From Paenibacillus sp. (lineage in GTDB: Bacteria; Bacillota; Bacilli; Paenibacillales; YIM-B00363), in contig JAPSKX010000009.1 of the NCBI GenBank assembly GCA_031181325.1, positions 1-54,627 of the forward strand: 54,627 nt of DNA, given 5' to 3'. Within the stretch, counting starts at the first letter, position 1, and every line of letters starts with the position of its first letter. This document shows positions 41,698-50,381 of this stretch, one piece after another. The position numbers were made by a program, and so were the translations under genes. The notes beneath the pieces were generated by a model, which had not been told where the DNA came from, ran no database searches, and saw only the letters and a list, made by a program, of their open reading frames with translations.

Positions 41698-42783
41698 ATG
41701 GAAAAACGGATTAAAATCGGCATTATCGGCAGCGGCGGCATTGCCGGCGCGCACGTGAAAGCGTACAAGGAATTGGATTACGTCGACATCGTCGCGGTCG
41801 CGGACGTCGTGCCGGGACGCGCGGAGCAATTCGTCGCGAGGTGGGAGCTCGGCTTCGCCGCGGCGTACGACGACCACCGGAAGCTGCTCGAGCTCGACCT
41901 CGACGGCGTCAGCATCTGCACGCCGAACGTCGCGCATTATCAAACGACGATCGACGCGCTGAACGCCGGCAAGCAGGTCATGCTGGAGAAGCCGATGTCG
42001 GTCACGCTCGAGCAGGCGATCGAGATGGTGCAGACGGCGAAGAAAACCGGCAGAATGCTGAACGTCGGCTTCCAGCCTCGGTACGATCCGAACATGGCGA
42101 TGCTGAAGGACCTCGTGCAATCGGGACAGCTCGGCGATGTGTACTACGTGGAGACGGGCGGCGGACGAAGACGCGGCATGCCGGGCGGCACGTTCATTCG
42201 CGAGGACTTGGCCGGCGCGGGCGCGATCGCGGACATCGGCTGCTATTCGCTCGACATGGCGATGAATACGCTCGGGAACCCGAAGCCGGTGACGGTGTCG
42301 GCGTATACGTCGAATCATTTCGGCACGAATCGAAAATATCACCCGGAGGCCGACCGCTTCCAGGTCGAGGATTTCGGCGCGGCGCTCGTACGGTTCGACA
42401 ACGGCCTCGTGATGAACTTCAAAATTTCGTGGGCGATGCACATGGATACGCTCGGCGCGACGATGTTCCTCGGCACGGACGCCGGTCTGAAGGTGACGCC
42501 GGCGGGCAAAGGGCCGTGGAGCGGCGTATGGGACGGCAGCGTCGGCTCGATCACGATGTTCCACGACATTGCAGGCCACCATACGGAAAGCCCGATTCCG
42601 ACGATCGAGCATAACAAAAACTTGTTCCACGAGAAGGTGCGCGACTTCGTCGAAGCGGTGCGCGACGGACGTCCGGCGCCGATTCCCGGCGAACAGATCG
42701 TCCGCAATCAGGCGGTCATCGACGGCATTCTCCGCTCCGCCGCGGCGAAGCGCGAGGTCGAGGTAATGATTCCGGAGTTTTAA
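41698..42783 (+). CDS. Gfo/Idh/MocA family oxidoreductase
   Basis: 361 residues with GAGGGATCC upstream of ATG 41698. N-terminal Rossmann motif GIIGSGGIAGAHVKAY and the family signature LEKPMS (about residues 98-103), in which the Lys is catalytic. C-terminal alpha/beta domain with the DIGCYSLDMAM motif. It probably oxidises or reduces a sugar or inositol derivative with NAD(P). It stands alone between mqnD and the pectin locus; a shared substrate with the pectin genes is possible but not shown. Confidence 0.9.
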   Translation: MEKRIKIGIIGSGGIAGAHVKAYKELDYVDIVAVADVVPGRAEQFVARWELGFAAAYDDHRKLLELDLDGVSICTPNVAHYQTTIDALNAGKQVMLEKPMSVTLEQAIEMVQTAKKTGRMLNVGFQPRYDPNMAMLKDLVQSGQLGDVYYVETGGGRRRGMPGGTFIREDLAGAGAIADIGCYSLDMAMNTLGNPKPVTVSAYTSNHFGTNRKYHPEADRFQVEDFGAALVRFDNGLVMNFKISWAMHMDTLGATMFLGTDAGLKVTPAGKGPWSGVWDGSVGSITMFHDIAGHHTESPIPTIEHNKNLFHEKVRDFVEAVRDGRPAPIPGEQIVRNQAVIDGILRSAAAKREVEVMIPEF

Positions 42784-42806
42784 GAGGATACCTGCCATAA
42801 GAGAAC

Positions 42807-42842
42807 GAGGGGCTGCTGCGTACGAATACGCGGCAGCCCCTC
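42807..42842. terminator. Hairpin between convergent oxidoreductase and GH105 genes
   Basis: GAGGGGCTGC (42807-42816) and GCAGCCCCTC (42833-42842), with an inner GCGT/ACGC stem. No strong U-run on either side. Suits a bidirectional terminator. Confidence 0.6.
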
Positions 42843-42894
42843 TCGTCGTACGCTCGTTCAAGACCGGCTTACGCCGGCGGCGCGTTCGCTCCGG

Positions 42895-44022
42895 TCACCG
42901 TTCTCCCCGCTCCAGCGATTCCATCGCGGCGCACGCCAGCAGGAACGCGCCGACGCCGTGCAGGTCGTTGTCGCTCACCGGGCGGGTGACGTAGTTCCGA
43001 TAGTCCCCTGCCGACGTCCCGATGCAGATGTCCGGGACGACGAGGCGGCCGTCGGCGTCGGCGCGAAGCCGCGCGGTCAAGCCGCGAAACCCGCGGCGAG
43101 CCGCCTCCAGCCGGTCCGTCCCGACGCAGCCGTGCTTCGCGGCTCCGACGATCGCGTAGACGAACAAGCTCGTGCACGATGTCTCCAGCCAGTTGTCCGG
43201 GCGATCGCCCTTGTCGACGACTTGATGCCACAGGCCGCTCTTGGCGTCTTGATACCGGATGAGGGCGTCGACGAATCCGCCGAGCGCCGCCTTCAGCTCC
43301 TCACGACCGGGATGCTCCTCCGGCAGCGCGTCGAGGAAATCCGCGAGCGCCATGCCGTACCACCCGAGCGACCGCCCCCAAAACTCCGGCGAGTTGCCGG
43401 TGTCCGGGTCCGCCCAAGGCGCCTTCCGGCTCTCGTCCCAGGCATGGTACAGCAGCCCCGTCGACGGGTCGGTCATGCGGCCGCGCATCAGCTTCTCCCA
43501 AGCGAGCGTCATGGGCGTAAGCTCTTCGTCCCCGTACCGGGACGCGTATCGCAGCGCGAACACCCCGCCCATGTACAACCCGTCGAGCCACATCTGGTTC
43601 GGGTATTTGTCTTTGTGCCAGAACGCGCCCTCCGACGTCGTATTCAGCGTCCGGAACAGCTGCCGCAGCTTGTCGGCCGCAAGCCGATACCGACGGTCGA
43701 CGTCGCCGTGCCTCTCGTCCAGCGTCAGCAGCAGCAGCCCCGCCATGATCGAATCCAGCTCGTCGCGGGCGAACACCAGGTTGCCCCTCTCGTCCACGAG
43801 ATGGTCGACGTACCGCTTCGGATACGCCGCATACCGTTCGTCGCCCGTCAGCTTATAGACGTGGAGCATTCCTTCCAGGAAGATGCCTTGATGGTAATGC
43901 CAGCGCCCCGCGGGCGGCAGCTCCTCCGGCGCGAAGCGGGCGATCAGGGCGTCGCAGGCGGCTCGGGCGTAGTCCAGCGGGGATTGCAAGGCAATGTCCC
44001 CCGTTCGTTCTTGCGTCGTCAT
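42895..44022 (-). CDS. yteR: GH105 unsaturated rhamnogalacturonyl hydrolase (YteR-type)
   Basis: 375 residues from ATG 44022, which overlaps the previous stop as ATGA and follows GGAGC. An (alpha/alpha)6 barrel with MWLDGLYMGGVFALRYA (Asp is the expected acid), SPEFWGRSLGWYGMAL and NDLHGVGAFLLA. It releases unsaturated galacturonic acid from oligosaccharides made by rhamnogalacturonan lyases. No signal peptide, so it acts in the cytoplasm on imported oligosaccharides. It is the last gene of the pectin operon. Confidence 0.9.
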   Translation of the reverse strand: MTTQERTGDIALQSPLDYARAACDALIARFAPEELPPAGRWHYHQGIFLEGMLHVYKLTGDERYAAYPKRYVDHLVDERGNLVFARDELDSIMAGLLLLTLDERHGDVDRRYRLAADKLRQLFRTLNTTSEGAFWHKDKYPNQMWLDGLYMGGVFALRYASRYGDEELTPMTLAWEKLMRGRMTDPSTGLLYHAWDESRKAPWADPDTGNSPEFWGRSLGWYGMALADFLDALPEEHPGREELKAALGGFVDALIRYQDAKSGLWHQVVDKGDRPDNWLETSCTSLFVYAIVGAAKHGCVGTDRLEAARRGFRGLTARLRADADGRLVVPDICIGTSAGDYRNYVTRPVSDNDLHGVGAFLLACAAMESLERGER

Positions 44023-45176
44023 GGTCGTTCCAAGCTCCTCTCGGGAAAATGGTGTATCGGGGTCGCTGCGTCCGCGCCACGGCGGGAAAACCAATTCGCG
44101 GGCGCCGGAAGATGCACGGGCGGCAGCCCGGCCAGCTCCCGCAGCGTATAGCGGATCAAGACGGCCTGCGTCCCCGCGTTCATATCGCCTTCGACGAGGC
44201 CGAGCCCGAGCGGTACCGGGATCGGCATGTCGGGATACGATTCCCCGGGCTTCACCTGCGCCACGTTCGGCGCCGGAGGGGAATGCTCCCGTTCGCGCGA
44301 GAAGCCGCCGTCGTCCCGCTTCAGCTTCGCCAGATTCGCGAGCGTGATGTCAGCGATGTCCGCCAGTTCGTCCGGAGCGATGCTCCGCGCCATCGAAGCG
44401 AGCAAGGAGATCGGGTTGCGGACGTAGCACATGTCGACCGCTTCCTCCGTCCGCAGGACGCGAAGGATCGACCGATAGATGCGCTCCGGCCGCGGCAGCG
44501 GCTCGCCGAAGCGGCGGTAAAACGCCTGCAGCTTGAACGTGCCGGAGAGCTGCACATACGGAGCGCCTTCGCCCCAGAAGCCGGTCTCCGGATGCTGCAT
44601 CGCGTTCAAGCACGCGAACGCTTCGCGCACGTACGGCTCGCGGCGGGACGGCTCCAGCGCCGCCAGATGCGCGCCGCAATGCGACAGCTTGTCGCAGCCC
44701 CGCCAGCTGTTCGCGAGCGAGATCGAGCGCAGCCAGGCGCCGAACGTCTCGGGCGTCGCCATGTAGTCCGGGGTCGCCTCGCTCCGGGCCGGCTGCGGAT
44801 ACAGGGGAGGCGCACCGAATTTGCGAAGCGCGGCGAGGCTGTACCCGAGCGCGCGGCCGACCATGACGTCGTCGAGCCGCATGTTCGGGTCGGCGTCGTA
44901 GAAGAAGCCTGTCACGGGGTCCTGCTTCGAGCGGAAAAACCGGACGAACCCGTCCCGCGAGCCGGCGCTCAGGCGGTTCATCAGCCCGCAGCGCTCGATA
45001 ATATTCAGCGCCTGCGCTGTCGATTCGATATCCGGGGCGAACGCCCCGGATGCGATCGAGCTCCTCGCGTAATAAAATCCTCCCGACGTCTCGTCGTATT
45101 GCCCCTCCAGCCAGTCGAGGAAACCGTCGAACAACGCGTCTCCGTCCGCCAATCTCGACGCGATACGATCGTTCAT
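44019..45176 (-). CDS. Uncharacterised alpha/alpha-toroid-like protein in pectin operon
   Basis: 385 residues from ATG 45176, overlapping the GH43 stop (ATGA) with GGGGGG upstream. It has repeated turns DETSGGFYYA, DPVTGFFYD, PETGFWGEG and RDDGGFSRE spaced about 80-90 residues, reminiscent of terpenoid cyclase or (alpha/alpha)6-7 toroid glycosidase folds. The region RGCDKLSHCGAHLAALEP and EAVDMCYVRNPISLL are conserved-looking loops. No signal peptide, so it is cytoplasmic. I do not recognise a named family. Being between GH43 and GH105, it probably processes the same oligosaccharide, as a glycosidase, lyase or epimerase-like enzyme; this is inference. Confidence 0.7.
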   Translation of the reverse strand: MNDRIASRLADGDALFDGFLDWLEGQYDETSGGFYYARSSIASGAFAPDIESTAQALNIIERCGLMNRLSAGSRDGFVRFFRSKQDPVTGFFYDADPNMRLDDVMVGRALGYSLAALRKFGAPPLYPQPARSEATPDYMATPETFGAWLRSISLANSWRGCDKLSHCGAHLAALEPSRREPYVREAFACLNAMQHPETGFWGEGAPYVQLSGTFKLQAFYRRFGEPLPRPERIYRSILRVLRTEEAVDMCYVRNPISLLASMARSIAPDELADIADITLANLAKLKRDDGGFSREREHSPPAPNVAQVKPGESYPDMPIPVPLGLGLVEGDMNAGTQAVLIRYTLRELAGLPPVHLPAPANWFSRRGADAATPIHHFPERSLERP

Positions 45177-46615
45177 TCGGCCTTCCCCCCTTCGTCCTTC
45201 CCTCCGTCGTCGGGCAGCGGGCGGTACGCGAATCGCCGGAACGTCGCCCGCCCCTCGCCCGCGCAGTCGAGTCCTACCCGAAGGCTCAGGAACCCGCCGA
45301 ACGTGTTGTGATGGAAGCCGGACGCATCGATCCGCTTGTCGTACCTCGACCACGAAGCGCCGTCGTCGAAGCTATAATAGAACGAGACGAGATGCGCATC
45401 GTTCCGAATGCGCAAGCGCGCCTTGCGGCCTTCGCTCGGCATCGTCGCATACGACTTGAACGAGCGGAAATGCCGAACGCCGCCGCCGTGCAGGCCGAGC
45501 CCGAAATACGCGGCGTCGTTGTAATACAGCAGCAGCCGGGCTTCCGCCGCTCCGTCGACGATCGCCTCGACCTCCGCCTCGTAACGGGCATGCTTCGGCA
45601 TGAACAGCAGCGGCGGACCGCCGTTCGCCCCTTGCGCCGAGAGTCCGCCCGGCCCCGGGGCGTAACGCGCCGCGGGATGCGCGCCCTCGCACTGCCAATG
45701 CAGCCCGAGCGCCGGCCCTTCGAAGGCGTCCTCCAGCCCCCCGGCGTCGACGACCTCCTCGACCGGACTCGGCGCGGTCCGGAACCAGCCGTCGTCCGTC
45801 CACTCGACGCGTTCGAGCAGCGTCTGCCGCCCGAGCGTAGGGAAGCCGTTCAAATACGCATGGTACGCGAGCCGCCACGAGCCGTCCGGCGCCTCGATCA
45901 GCGAGGCGTGCCCCTTCGACCACCACCGCTCCGAATTCGACCGCGTCCGGACGACCGGGTTGTACGGCGAATGCTCCCACGGCCCCCAAGGGGTGCGAGA
46001 CCGCGAGGAGATCGCCATATGTCCGGTCGGCGGGCCCGCCGTGCCGCCGACTGCCGCGGTGAGGTAGTAGTAGCCGTTATGAAATGTCACCTTCGGGCCC
46101 TCCAGGCTGTACGCCTCCACGATCCAGTCGTCCGGATATCGCCAGCTCTCGTACACGCGGCGCGGCTCCCCGACGACGGATAAGCCGTCCGGCGCCAGCT
46201 CGACGATGTCGCCGCCGGACAAGTGCAGGTACCGCCTGCCGTCCGGACCGGCGACATGCCCGGGGTCGATGCCCTTGATGCCGAGGTCGACGGGGCGGCT
46301 CCACGGCCCGGTCGGATGCGGCGCGGTCACGACCCAATTCGTCCGGTTCGCGGGGAAGTAAATATAATACGTCCCGTCGTATTCCGCGAAGTCAGGCGCC
46401 CAGACATCGCCTATATACTCGTGCAGCGCGGCCGCGACCGGCGTCCACGACACGAGATCGCGCGAATGCCAGATCACGAGACCGGGCGTCAGCTTATAAG
46501 AGGAATGCGTCATGTAATAGTCGCCGCCGACGCGCAGCACCGCAGGGTCGGCGTAGTTGCCCGCGACGATCGGGGCGTGCACGGTCGGATTCGTCGTTTT
46601 CGCAGATACTGTCAT
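45173..46615 (-). CDS. Glycoside hydrolase family 43 protein
   Basis: 480 residues with a five-bladed beta-propeller: catalytic base Asp in AGNYADPAVL (near residue 23), pKa-modulating Asp in VWAPDFAEYD, and acid Glu in YSLEGPKVTFHNGYYY. The C-terminal ~190 residues form a beta-sandwich of the DUF1349/GH43_C2 type. No signal peptide, so it is intracellular. Family members cut arabinose or galactose from pectin side chains. The start at ATG 46615 is 12 bases after the permease gene, in the same operon. Confidence 0.9.
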   Translation of the reverse strand: MTVSAKTTNPTVHAPIVAGNYADPAVLRVGGDYYMTHSSYKLTPGLVIWHSRDLVSWTPVAAALHEYIGDVWAPDFAEYDGTYYIYFPANRTNWVVTAPHPTGPWSRPVDLGIKGIDPGHVAGPDGRRYLHLSGGDIVELAPDGLSVVGEPRRVYESWRYPDDWIVEAYSLEGPKVTFHNGYYYLTAAVGGTAGPPTGHMAISSRSRTPWGPWEHSPYNPVVRTRSNSERWWSKGHASLIEAPDGSWRLAYHAYLNGFPTLGRQTLLERVEWTDDGWFRTAPSPVEEVVDAGGLEDAFEGPALGLHWQCEGAHPAARYAPGPGGLSAQGANGGPPLLFMPKHARYEAEVEAIVDGAAEARLLLYYNDAAYFGLGLHGGGVRHFRSFKSYATMPSEGRKARLRIRNDAHLVSFYYSFDDGASWSRYDKRIDASGFHHNTFGGFLSLRVGLDCAGEGRATFRRFAYRPLPDDGGKDEGGKAE

Positions 46616-46627
46616 GCGCTTCTCTCC

Positions 46628-47506
46628 TTATCCCTTGATCGAACCGAGCAGCGCGCCCTTGGCGAAGTGCTTCTGCAGGAACGGATACACGAGCAGAATC
46701 GGCAGCGTCGCCACGACGATGACCGCCATCTTGACCGTCTGCTCCGGCGGCCGAACGAAGTCCTCCATACCGGACGTATCGGCGGTCAGCCCGCTCGCGA
46801 GGATGACGATCTGCCGCAGAATGACCTGTACCGGCCACTTCACCGCGTCGTTCAAATACAGAATCGCGGTAATGTACGTATTCCAGTACGTGACCGCATA
46901 AAACAACGAGATCGTCGCGATCGCCGGCATCGACAGCGGGACGACGATCCGAAACAGGATGCCCCAGTCGTTGCAGCCGTCGATCTTGGCCGATTCCTCC
47001 AGCCCCTCGGGAAGGTTCTGGAAGAAGTTGCGCATGATGATCAGATTGAACGCGTTGATGGCCGTCGGGACGACGAGCGCCGCCAGCGAATCGATGAGGC
47101 CCATCTCCTTCACGACGAGGAACGTCGGGATCAGTCCGCCGTTGAACAGCATCGTGAACACGACCATGAACATGATGGAGCGGCGTCCGTCGAGATCTCT
47201 TCGGGACAAGCCGTACGCCATCAGCGCGGTGAGCAGCATGCTGAACAACGTGCCGAGCAGCGTGACGATAACGGAGACCCCCAGCGCCCGAAACAGCGTG
47301 TTCGTCGAGAAAATGTACTTGTACGCGTCCAGCGACCATACGGTCGGAATGATGACGAACTGCTTCGTCGCAAGCTCGGTTACGGTCGTGAACGACCCCG
47401 CGATCACGTGAATGAACGGGAGAATCGTGACGAGTCCGATGAGCGACAGCAGCGTATAGTTGACGATATCGAATAGCCGGCTTCCCAGCGTCTTGTCTTG
47501 CACCAT
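46628..47506 (-). CDS. Carbohydrate ABC transporter permease, LplC/YtcP type
   Basis: 292 residues. Six spans, EAA loop EESAKIDGCNDWGILFRIVVPLSMPA. The N-terminus TLGSRLFDIVNYTLLSLIGLVTILPF and the C-terminal FAKGALLGSIKG are hallmarks of the LplC/YtcP group. It pairs with the next gene to import oligosaccharides of rhamnogalacturonan or similar. The ATPase is missing, as usual. Confidence 0.9.
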   Translation of the reverse strand: MVQDKTLGSRLFDIVNYTLLSLIGLVTILPFIHVIAGSFTTVTELATKQFVIIPTVWSLDAYKYIFSTNTLFRALGVSVIVTLLGTLFSMLLTALMAYGLSRRDLDGRRSIMFMVVFTMLFNGGLIPTFLVVKEMGLIDSLAALVVPTAINAFNLIIMRNFFQNLPEGLEESAKIDGCNDWGILFRIVVPLSMPAIATISLFYAVTYWNTYITAILYLNDAVKWPVQVILRQIVILASGLTADTSGMEDFVRPPEQTVKMAVIVVATLPILLVYPFLQKHFAKGALLGSIKG

Positions 47507-47527
47507 GGCCTTCTTCGCCTCACCCTC

Positions 47528-48481
47528 TTAGTAGATGCCTTCTTCGCCGACCTTCTTCGACAGCCAGTTCGCGCCCATGACCAGGATCAACCCGACGATC
47601 GACTTGAAGAAGCCGACGGCGGCGCTGTAGCTGAATTGCCCTTGTCGCAAGCCGGCCGTATACACGTACGTATCGAAAATCTCCGCCACCTCGCGGTTCA
47701 TCGAGTTGAGCAGAAGATATATATGTTCGAAGCCGAGTTCCAGCACGTCGCCGATCTTCAGAATGAGCAGCACGACGATGACGCTGCGAATCGAAGGCAG
47801 CGTAATGTGCCACACTTGCCGCAGCCGGTTCGCGCCGTCCATGCGCGCCGCCTCGTACAGCCCCGGATCGATCGCGGCCATGGCCGCCAGGTAGATGATC
47901 GTGCCCCATCCGGCCTCCCGCCAGACGATCTGCAGGATGTACATCGGACGGAACCACTCGTTGCTCATGAGGAAGTTAATCTTCTCGAAGCCCATCATGG
48001 CGATCAGCTCGTTAATGATGCCGCGGTCCATGGACAGCATGACGAACGAAATCGAAACGATGATGACCCAAGACATGAAATGCGGGATGTACACCAGCGT
48101 CTGGATGAATCGTTTGAAAACCTCCCGCCGCACCTCGTTCAGCATGAGCGCGAGCACGATCGGCACCGGGAAGTAAAACAGCAGGTTCATAAAAAACAAA
48201 AGCAGCGTATTGCGCAAAATCGTGAAAAACATCGGTTCGGAAAACAGCCGCTCGAAGTGCTTGAAGCCGACCCACGGACTGTTCAGGATGCCCAGGTACG
48301 GCTGGTAATCCTGCAGCGCGATGACGAGTCCGCCCATCGGGATATATTTAAAGATGACGAAGAACAGGAAGCCGGGGAGAATCATTAGATACAAGGCCCG
48401 GTTTTTCACGAGTCTCCTGAGCAGCTCCGAATTCCTTCTTGTCTTGGCGAGCGTCGCGTTGCCTACGGCCGTATCGCGCAT
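47528..48481 (-). CDS. Carbohydrate ABC transporter permease, LplB/YteP type
   Basis: 317 residues. The first helix YLMILPGFLFFVIFKYIPMGGL and the EAA loop LYEAARMDGANRLRQVWHITLP define the LplB group. The long N-terminal cytoplasmic extension (about 30 residues) is typical. It is 21 bases upstream of its partner in the operon. Confidence 0.9.
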   Translation of the reverse strand: MRDTAVGNATLAKTRRNSELLRRLVKNRALYLMILPGFLFFVIFKYIPMGGLVIALQDYQPYLGILNSPWVGFKHFERLFSEPMFFTILRNTLLLFFMNLLFYFPVPIVLALMLNEVRREVFKRFIQTLVYIPHFMSWVIIVSISFVMLSMDRGIINELIAMMGFEKINFLMSNEWFRPMYILQIVWREAGWGTIIYLAAMAAIDPGLYEAARMDGANRLRQVWHITLPSIRSVIVVLLILKIGDVLELGFEHIYLLLNSMNREVAEIFDTYVYTAGLRQGQFSYSAAVGFFKSIVGLILVMGANWLSKKVGEEGIY

Positions 48482-48574
48482 GAATTCTCGTCCTTTCTCG
48501 ATTTGGAAAATGGGGGGCCGCCGCGCGGCGGCTTGCGTTCGCCGCGCGCGGCCGCCGGCCTTCGGTACGACCGC

Positions 48575-50149
48575 TTATTTCGCCTGCGCGTAAGAAGCGT
48601 TGAACTCGTCGATGATGCTCTGGCCGCCCTGCTTCAGCCAATTGTCGACGGCCGCTTGGAAGCCCGCTTCGTCGATGTCGCCGAGCATGAACTTGTACGT
48701 CGCGTCCTTGATCAGCTCTTGCAGACGAACGCCGTCCTGCGTGAACGTCGCGGAATCGAGCGGCGCCGTCGGGTCGTGGATCAAGTAGCTGTTATTGTCG
48801 ACGATCAGCTGCTCCGCCTTCTCCTTCGCCGGCAACAGATGCTTCGCTTCGTAGAAGCCTTCGATCGTGCTGATGCCGCCGATTTGCAGCGCCTGATACG
48901 GCTTCACGTCGCGGTCGGTAATCTTCGTGTCCTCGATCGGCACGACCTTGCCGTTCTCCATCGTATAGTGGTCGCCTTCGAGACCCCAGTAGATCAAGTT
49001 CGCGAGCTCGGGGCTCATCAGCTTGTCATAGAAGGCAAGGATGTTCTTCAGCTCGTCCTCGCTCTTCACCGCCGATTTCGGGAACAGCACGACGGAGCCG
49101 TAGCCCGGAATCGCCCAGATGCCGAAGCTGCCGTCCGGACCGCTGATTTTGTTCTGTACGTCGAGCAGCGCGTTCGGATTGACCTCCGTGATCTTGGAAT
49201 CCAAGCTGACGACGTCGGCCATGGAGCCGATGTAGGCGCCGGCTTTGCCCGTGATCAGCAGGTTTTGCTGATCCGTCTTGCTCGTGACCGGGAAGTCTTG
49301 GTTGATGAGCCCCTCCTCGTGGAGCTTCTTCATGTAGTTCATCGTTTCCATGTACTGCGGGAACATGAATTCCGGCATCAGCTTGCCGTCCTGCTCGCCC
49401 CAGCCGTTCGGCGTGCCGAACCAGGAAGCGACGGACTTGAACGCGCCGTAGACAAGGTCGTTCCGGTCCGTCAAGCCGATCGTGTCGTGCGCGCCGTTGC
49501 CGTCCGGATCGTTCTCCTTGAACGCCTTCAGCATCGCGTACAGCTCGTCGACGTTCGTCGGCGCGCTCAGCCCGAGCTTGTCGGCCCAATCCTTGCGGAA
49601 GATGAGACCTTGGCGAGACAGCGGCCGCTCTTGATACAAGGCATAAATCTTGCCGTCTACGGACGTGTTCTTGAGCACTTCGGGATTCAGCTTGCCGAGG
49701 TTCGGGTAGTCGCCCAGCAGCGGACCGATCTCCCAGAATTGATTGTTGCGGATCGCGTCGCGCAGCATGATGAGCGACGTCTGGTTTTTAATGTACGTCG
49801 CTTGCGGCAGCGTGCCCGTCGCGAATGAGGCGTTCATCTTCTCGTCGTAGGTGCCGTCCGGCACCCATTGAATGTCGAGCTCGGTGTTCGTCGCTTCCTC
49901 TACCAGCTTCTCGATTCTGTCGGAGGGCACCTCCGGCGTATGCAGGTTCGCCATGATGGATAATTTGAAGGGCTCCTTCGGCGCTTCCGGCTGCGTCGGC
50001 GTCTCCGTCGATGCGCCGGTTCCGGTCGTATTCGGCTGCGGGGCCGGATCCGCGCTTCCGCTCGTGCCGTTCGTTCCGTTCGCGCAGCCCGCCGCTACCG
50101 TCAGCGCGGCCAACGCCGCTACAATCGTCCCGGCTTTCTTCATTGCCAT
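48575..50149 (-). CDS. Oligosaccharide-binding lipoprotein (YtcQ-type), copy 1
   Basis: 524 residues from ATG 50149 (GGGAGG 9 bases upstream; TTG 50155 is less suitable). Lipoprotein signal with VAAGC (Cys22), a low-complexity Thr/Gln/Pro linker, then SIMANLHTPEVPS and a calcium-binding loop NDPDGNGAHDT like that of alginate-type binding proteins. It delivers oligosaccharides to the LplB/LplC permeases. Its neighbour at 50372-51889 is a paralogue. Confidence 0.9.
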   Translation of the reverse strand: MAMKKAGTIVAALAALTVAAGCANGTNGTSGSADPAPQPNTTGTGASTETPTQPEAPKEPFKLSIMANLHTPEVPSDRIEKLVEEATNTELDIQWVPDGTYDEKMNASFATGTLPQATYIKNQTSLIMLRDAIRNNQFWEIGPLLGDYPNLGKLNPEVLKNTSVDGKIYALYQERPLSRQGLIFRKDWADKLGLSAPTNVDELYAMLKAFKENDPDGNGAHDTIGLTDRNDLVYGAFKSVASWFGTPNGWGEQDGKLMPEFMFPQYMETMNYMKKLHEEGLINQDFPVTSKTDQQNLLITGKAGAYIGSMADVVSLDSKITEVNPNALLDVQNKISGPDGSFGIWAIPGYGSVVLFPKSAVKSEDELKNILAFYDKLMSPELANLIYWGLEGDHYTMENGKVVPIEDTKITDRDVKPYQALQIGGISTIEGFYEAKHLLPAKEKAEQLIVDNNSYLIHDPTAPLDSATFTQDGVRLQELIKDATYKFMLGDIDEAGFQAAVDNWLKQGGQSIIDEFNASYAQAK

Positions 50150-50344
50150 TGTCAATGACCTCCCGTGATTGGTTGAGATTCGGTTCCTACGCTCTCACCT
50201 TAAAACGGGAAGGTCCGTTACGTACATAATCCGGGGATTGGCGGCGGCCGGAACGGCGGGATCCCGCGCCGCGGAAGGGGAAATCCAATCTAATGATTAT
50301 CCGCGGTCGATTCGATTACGAACATTCGTTCCGGTCGATGGACG

Positions 50345-50381
50345 AAAAAAAAGCATGAGGGGCGCCGGTCCCTACATGCTT
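50345..50381 (-). terminator. Terminator at the end of binding protein copy 2
   Basis: Minus-strand AAGCATGTAGGG (50381-50370) and CCCCTCATGCTT (50362-50351) followed by eight U. The TAG stop (50374-50372) lies inside the stem. It separates copy 2 from the downstream operon. Confidence 0.85.
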
